A stretch of 8,729 bases of DNA from Hadesarchaea archaeon DG-33 (lineage in GTDB: Archaea; Hadarchaeota; Hadarchaeia; Hadarchaeales; Hadarchaeaceae), in contig LQHI01000017.1 of assembly GCA_001515185.1 (NCBI GenBank), positions 1 through 8,729 of the forward strand. The letters are read 5' to 3'. Shown here in pieces: positions 5,261-8,729 of the stretch. Within the stretch, counting starts at the first letter, position 1. Each line of letters begins with the position of its first letter. A program made the translations under genes and the position numbers. Under the pieces are notes generated by a model. It saw only the letters and a program-made list of their open reading frames with translations. It searched no databases and was not told the origin of the DNA.

Positions 5261-5851
5261 TCACAGCAGTTTGTTGATTTCAGACAACAAAGTGAAATAG
5301 TCCGTCACTCCGACATTTTTGTATGCAATGATACCTTGCTTGTCGATGATGTATATGGTTGGAATGTACATTATTTGGTATGTAATTCCCACCTCTGGAC
5401 CACTTGCAAAGATCCAATCACCACCATATGTTGATTTGAACTGGCGTATCATCTCATCGCTTTCTGTTGGGTCTATATCGATTGACATGATCACAACTCC
5501 CTGAGTACTATAATTTGCATAAAGCTCTTTGAGGTGATCCATTTCTGTGATGCAGGGGCCACACCAAGTTGCCATTATGTCAAGAACAACAACATTGCCG
5601 CGATGACCAGTCAAACTAAAGCTGTCATTGGCTTCGCCCGTTTGAGATATGGTAAGATGTCTTATGCCCGCCTCGGCATTATTAACGTCGACGAAATTTG
5701 GGGCAATTTGTCCAACTTCAGTGCCTGTCTCAAGCTCTTTTTTAGGGGCAAAAATATACCAAGTTGCTACTGCGAGTGTTAACACTATCACAATTACTAG
5801 AGCAATTTGCTTTTTACCTATTTTGTCTTTTTGATCAGATACCCTCTCCAT
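5261..5851 (-). CDS. Membrane-anchored TlpA/ResA-like thioredoxin-fold oxidoreductase
   Basis: A 196-residue protein with one N-terminal membrane helix (about 15-34) after a lysine-rich cytoplasmic start, which places the thioredoxin fold outside the membrane. The fold begins at GQIAPNFVDV (47-56), typical of TlpA/ResA. The active site is MATWCGPC (93-100) with Cys97 and Cys100, and the cis-proline loop is YIPTIYIID (Pro164). A family-typical insert separates the first strand from the redox motif. Proteins of this kind reduce disulfides in partners such as apocytochrome c or other secreted proteins and are themselves kept reduced by CcdA, the next gene. The specific client is unknown; no cytochrome gene is visible. 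ATG 5851 has a GGGG-type ribosome-binding sequence six bases upstream. GC is about 40 percent in two lines counted by hand, against 60-70 percent in counted lines of EF-2. Confidence 0.92.
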   Translation of the reverse strand: MERVSDQKDKIGKKQIALVIVIVLTLAVATWYIFAPKKELETGTEVGQIAPNFVDVNNAEAGIRHLTISQTGEANDSFSLTGHRGNVVVLDIMATWCGPCITEMDHLKELYANYSTQGVVIMSIDIDPTESDEMIRQFKSTYGGDWIFASGPEVGITYQIMYIPTIYIIDKQGIIAYKNVGVTDYFTLLSEINKLL

Positions 5852-5872
5852 AGCTTGCCCCTGAATAACCGT

Positions 5873-5883
5873 TCAAATAACTA
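5873..5883 (-). promoter_or_regulatory. Possible weak TATA-like box upstream of tlpA
   Basis: Minus-strand ATAGTTATTTG is centred about 27 bases before ATG 5851, in the 56-base gap after EF-2. It would allow tlpA-ccdA to be expressed separately from EF-2. The match is poor, and read-through from EF-2 is equally possible. No terminator-like T-run on the minus strand separates the two genes. Confidence 0.2.
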
Positions 5884-5907
5884 TCGATCGTTTCATCTTT
5901 AATCCTC

Positions 5908-8094
5908 TTACTCCATAAAGTTCTCAGGCTTGGGCGGCTCCAGTTTTAATCCTTTGCGTTTTCGCGCGTCCCGAATGACCTGTTCTTGGAGCTCCTTTGG
6001 CAGCTGCTCAAATTTTTCGAATTCCGTCCCCCAGATTGCTCGCCCCTCGGTTTCCGAGCGCATCTCTGCCGCGAGTCCGAAGGAATTCGCTACCGGCAGC
6101 GAAGCTTTGATGATCGCGATGTCTTCCTCCGACTCCATGGTGACGATTCGTCCCCGGCGCCCTTGGATGACCTTGGTGGCGCCACCCATGAATTCCTGCG
6201 GCACCCGCACCTCGAGCTTGAGCAAGGGTTCGAGCACCACTGGATTAGCGAGAAGGATTCCGGCCTGAATTGGGCGCCTGACTGCCGGGATGATCTGCGC
6301 TGGCCCGCGGTGCACCGAGTCCTCGTGCAACGATGCGTCGGTGATGAGTACCTTGAGCCTGCGCATGGGCTCGCGCATTAGCGGTCCCTCCTCGACGACC
6401 TCTTTGAAAGCCTCGATAGCATAGTCCTCAACCTCGCGCATGTACTGCACACCCTTGCTAACATCAACGAAAATGTTTGAACCGATTATGGAGACCACAT
6501 TCCGCGCGGCGTGAGTTTCCCAGCCCAGCTCTCGGAGCACGTTTGCGCGCTCCTTACGCTCCTGCTTCTGGGCAACCTTGCCATCCTCGATTGCTCTGAC
6601 AACCTCTGGCTCGAGGGGCTCGACTGTAATAAAAAATCGGTTGTGTTTGTTGGGGGACTTTCCCTCGATATGTTCAGCCTTACCAAGAATCGTCTCACGA
6701 TAGACGACGATGGGTTCAGACGATTTCACCTCCAGTCCAGCCTCCTTGAGCTTGTACTCAACGATCTCAAGGTGAACTTCACCCATCCCCGAAACGAGGT
6801 ACTCCCCAGTCTCCTCGTTGATCTTTATCTTTATGTTCGGGTCCTCGCGGGAGATATTCTTGAGTTCGTTGATGAGCTTTGGTAGCTCTTGGAAGTTCTT
6901 CGGCTCGACAGCAACGGTAACTACAGGTTCGCTGATGTAGCGAAGCTCCTCGAAGCCTTTGCCCTCCACCCCAACCTCTACTAGCGTCTCTCCCACGTAG
7001 GCCTCCTTCATCCCGATGAGCGCGGCGATGTTGCCAGCGGGCACCTTATCGACCATCTCGCGCTTGGGCCCTATGTAAATACCAACCTGCTGGATGCGCG
7101 CGTCCTGTCCAGCGCTCACTAGTCTAACTGTTTTTCCCTTTTCAAGTGTGCCGGAGAAGACTCGACCCGTCGAGATGACTCCCGCCTGCTCGTCAACGAT
7201 GATGTCGGTGACTATCATGCAAATTTTGCCCTCAGGGTTGCAGGAGAGCATGTCCTTGCCGAGTTCACTCTCCATGTTTCCCTTCCATATAATTGGTATT
7301 CGGCTCGCCTGCGCTTGTTTTGGGTTGGGGAGGTGGCGAGTGACCATGTCGAGCACGACCTCGTAAAGCGGGCTTCGCTTCGCCAACTCCGCTTGGTTGT
7401 CCGTCTGGTAGGCGGTGATGATGTCCTTGAAGCTTATGTTTCTGGCCTTCATCAGGGGGATCGAGAGGGCCCACTTCTCTTTCGCCGACCCAAAGGCGAT
7501 TGAACCCCTCTCAACGCTCACCTGCCATTTTTCGGCGATGTCGGGTGGAGCGTACCTCCGGATTAGCTGGTTGAACTTGGTTATGAGCTTGACGAAGCAT
7601 GCTTGCATCCCATCAGGGGTTAGTTTGAGCTCATCGATGAGGCGATCCACCTTGTTGATGAATAGTATGGGTCGCGCTCGCTCGCGCAGCGCTTGGCGGA
7701 GCACGGTTTCGGTCTGCGGCATGACGCCCTCGACTGCATCGATGACGACGATCACACCATCGATTGCGCGCAGGGCTCGCGTGACATCACCGCTGAAGTC
7801 GACATGCCCCGGGGTATCAAGCAAGTTGATGAGGTGCTCCTTCCCACCGAAAGTATGAGACAGACTCACTGCCGCAGTCTGCACAGTTATTCCACGCTGC
7901 TGCTCGATTTCAAGGTAATCCGTGAAGAGCTGTTCGCCCGCCAGCTCGAAGCTTATGATTCCCGAAGCGGCGACTAAGCTGTCCGTGAGCGTCGTCTTGC
8001 CGTGATCGACGTGGGCGACTATGCCTATGTTTCGGACCTGTTCTGGCGTCCACATTATTTTGGCGACATCGCCTAGGTGCTTGTAACGTCGCAT
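5908..8094 (-). CDS. fusA: Translation elongation factor 2 (aEF-2)
   Basis: The GTPase that translocates tRNA and mRNA on the ribosome. From ATG 8094 it has 728 residues, typical for archaea. Numbering from that ATG: G1 AHVDHGKT (27-34), G2 RGITV (67-71), G3 DTPGH (93-97) and G4 NKVD (147-150). Domain II follows, then domain III and the MGEVHLEI segment (about 437-444). Domain IV carries LHEDSVHRGPAQ, in which the histidine at about 595 matches the position modified to diphthamide in archaea and eukaryotes, so this is not bacterial EF-G. The C-terminus has GGATKVIQGRRGRI and ends PPKPENFME, as in other archaeal EF-2. A GTG at 8103 would add three codons, but the TATA box spacing favours ATG 8094. 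Upstream is a DUF1512 gene, 50 bases away on the same strand. No str-operon genes (S7, S12, EF-1A) are adjacent. Confidence 0.98.
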   Translation of the reverse strand: MRRYKHLGDVAKIMWTPEQVRNIGIVAHVDHGKTTLTDSLVAASGIISFELAGEQLFTDYLEIEQQRGITVQTAAVSLSHTFGGKEHLINLLDTPGHVDFSGDVTRALRAIDGVIVVIDAVEGVMPQTETVLRQALRERARPILFINKVDRLIDELKLTPDGMQACFVKLITKFNQLIRRYAPPDIAEKWQVSVERGSIAFGSAKEKWALSIPLMKARNISFKDIITAYQTDNQAELAKRSPLYEVVLDMVTRHLPNPKQAQASRIPIIWKGNMESELGKDMLSCNPEGKICMIVTDIIVDEQAGVISTGRVFSGTLEKGKTVRLVSAGQDARIQQVGIYIGPKREMVDKVPAGNIAALIGMKEAYVGETLVEVGVEGKGFEELRYISEPVVTVAVEPKNFQELPKLINELKNISREDPNIKIKINEETGEYLVSGMGEVHLEIVEYKLKEAGLEVKSSEPIVVYRETILGKAEHIEGKSPNKHNRFFITVEPLEPEVVRAIEDGKVAQKQERKERANVLRELGWETHAARNVVSIIGSNIFVDVSKGVQYMREVEDYAIEAFKEVVEEGPLMREPMRRLKVLITDASLHEDSVHRGPAQIIPAVRRPIQAGILLANPVVLEPLLKLEVRVPQEFMGGATKVIQGRRGRIVTMESEEDIAIIKASLPVANSFGLAAEMRSETEGRAIWGTEFEKFEQLPKELQEQVIRDARKRKGLKLEPPKPENFME

Positions 8095-8116
8095 ATCTAC
8101 CACTTTTAAAAAATAT

Positions 8117-8125
8117 CTATATATC
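8117..8125 (-). promoter_or_regulatory. TATA box for the EF-2 gene
   Basis: Minus-strand GATATATAG is centred about 27 bases before ATG 8094, which predicts transcription starting at or next to the start codon. It lies in a very A/T-rich gap of about 40 bases after DUF1512 that also contains TTTTTTAAAA. This suggests EF-2 has its own strong promoter. No Shine-Dalgarno sequence supports the GTG at 8103. Confidence 0.55.
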
Positions 8126-8144
8126 TCATCGCTTAAAAGTAGAG

Positions 8145-8729
8145 CTAACGTAAAGGTAGGAAATCAGATTCAAGTTCATCCTTCTTCTTCTCGGGCGGTG
8201 ATGGGAATTCCTTGGGTAAATCCTCGATGCGCTGCCCTATCCCAATCGTGTTCCCTATACCAGCGACAATCACCACGTCACCCGGCTTTGTTCGCTCCCG
8301 CACCGCCTGCTTGACTCTTTCGACGGCTACATCGACAGCGCGTACGAGACGTTTGTTGAGGGGTCTTATAGCTTCCTTGAATGACTCCTTGATCAAGATG
8401 GCGTCGAGCGGCACCTTGCGTTTCACAGATGTTTCCTCGATTTTGTATTTCTCCGTGGGGGGCCCACCTATCGCAGCCCCGACGCCCTCGATTATATGCC
8501 CGCTTACATCGCCCTCGAGCTTCAGGGCGGCATCGATCATGATGATTCGACTCACCTTGCGTTGTGTGATCAACCGCTTGATTAGCTCACCGGGTTTGCC
8601 AACCCGTCCCCCGGGCCCTTTCGCCTTGACCACGAGCAGCTTTCGCCCGTCGAACTTCGTCTCGGCGTAGACGGTATCTTCGACGGGTTCTCGACAGGGG
8701 GCCTTCCCGATCAACTGCGTCGCTGTCAT
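8145..8729 (-). CDS. DUF1512-family archaeal protein, C-terminal part (5' end beyond window)
   Basis: 194 codons are open to the right edge, ending at TAG 8145. The final ATG at the window border is probably internal, because DUF1512 proteins are, as I recall, about twice this long. Visible family blocks are EPVEDTVYAETKFDGRKLL (about 14-32), VVKAKGPGGRVGKPGE (33-48), EGVGAAIGGPPTEKYKIEE (81-99) and the glycine-rich VAGIGNTIGIGQ (154-165), followed by a charged tail ending in SDFLPLR. The glycine-rich stretches suggest nucleotide or phosphate binding, but the family has no established function. KAKGPGG-x-VGKPGE is the most recognisable segment. The gene ends 50 bases before the EF-2 start and runs in the same direction. 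Confidence 0.85.
   Translation of the reverse strand: MTATQLIGKAPCREPVEDTVYAETKFDGRKLLVVKAKGPGGRVGKPGELIKRLITQRKVSRIIMIDAALKLEGDVSGHIIEGVGAAIGGPPTEKYKIEETSVKRKVPLDAILIKESFKEAIRPLNKRLVRAVDVAVERVKQAVRERTKPGDVVIVAGIGNTIGIGQRIEDLPKEFPSPPEKKKDELESDFLPLR

Noticed and set aside
7415..7858. 147-codon plus-strand open frame opposite EF-2
   Set aside because: It is fully antisense to conserved EF-2 domain I, has no recognisable motif and a Ser/Met/Thr-rich composition typical of a shadow frame.
8212..8670. 152-codon plus-strand open frame opposite DUF1512
   Set aside because: Antisense to a clearly conserved gene; low-complexity Ser/Thr/Pro-rich translation; a product of biased codon use on the real strand.
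8727..8729. ATG at the right edge as the true start of the DUF1512 gene
   Set aside because: As I recall the family is about twice as long, and the visible part begins inside a conserved region, so the gene almost certainly continues beyond the window.
1..8729. CRISPR array, insertion sequence, tRNA, or C/D-box RNA
   Set aside because: Gaps between genes are all under 100 bases, and I saw no direct repeats, transposase motifs, tRNA-like folds or paired C and D boxes in them. Short non-obvious RNAs inside genes cannot be excluded by eye.

Overview
The window reads as a stretch of an archaeal chromosome. It encodes a diphthamide-type elongation factor 2, a KsgA/Dim1 rRNA dimethylase and a DUF1512 protein (an archaeal family). 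Several genes are preceded by archaeal TATA-like boxes about 25-30 bases from the start codon. The EF-2 N-terminus (a short RRYKHLGD-type leader, then VRNIGIVAHVDHGKT) resembles TACK or deep uncultivated lineages such as Bathyarchaeia or Hadarchaeota more than classical methanogens. That placement is an impression, not a phylogeny. No mobile element, CRISPR array, tRNA or rRNA was found.

Layout, left to right. (a) 1-734, minus: a partial CitG/MdcB-family gene (triphosphoribosyl-dephospho-CoA synthase superfamily). Upstream of it is a small three-helix membrane protein (762-1169, minus), and between them lies a perfect 14-bp palindrome. (b) 1150-1869, plus: an endonuclease III-family DNA glycosylase. 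Its 5' end overlaps the divergent membrane protein and its 3' end overlaps the convergent aspartokinase. (c) 1817-3599, minus: a two-gene operon, a small SWIM zinc-finger protein followed by aspartate kinase. (d) 3641-4480, plus: ksgA, sharing a very short divergent promoter region with the SWIM gene. (e) 4573-5851, minus: a tlpA-ccdA pair for extracytoplasmic thiol-disulfide exchange, visibly lower in GC than the housekeeping genes. (f) 5908-8094, minus: EF-2, with a strong TATA box placed for a leaderless mRNA. (g) 8145-8729, minus: the C-terminal half of a DUF1512 protein that continues past the right edge.

Functionally the window mixes translation (EF-2, KsgA), DNA repair (endonuclease III, possibly the SWIM protein), amino-acid biosynthesis (aspartokinase) and membrane redox chemistry (TlpA/CcdA). 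Genes inside operons (lysC, ccdA) have Shine-Dalgarno-like sequences, while several first genes look leaderless. I see no convincing new multi-gene system. The points most worth a second look are the CitG homolog with no visible partner enzyme, the palindrome in front of it, the altered KFGG motif of the aspartokinase, and the tight overlaps around the glycosylase gene.
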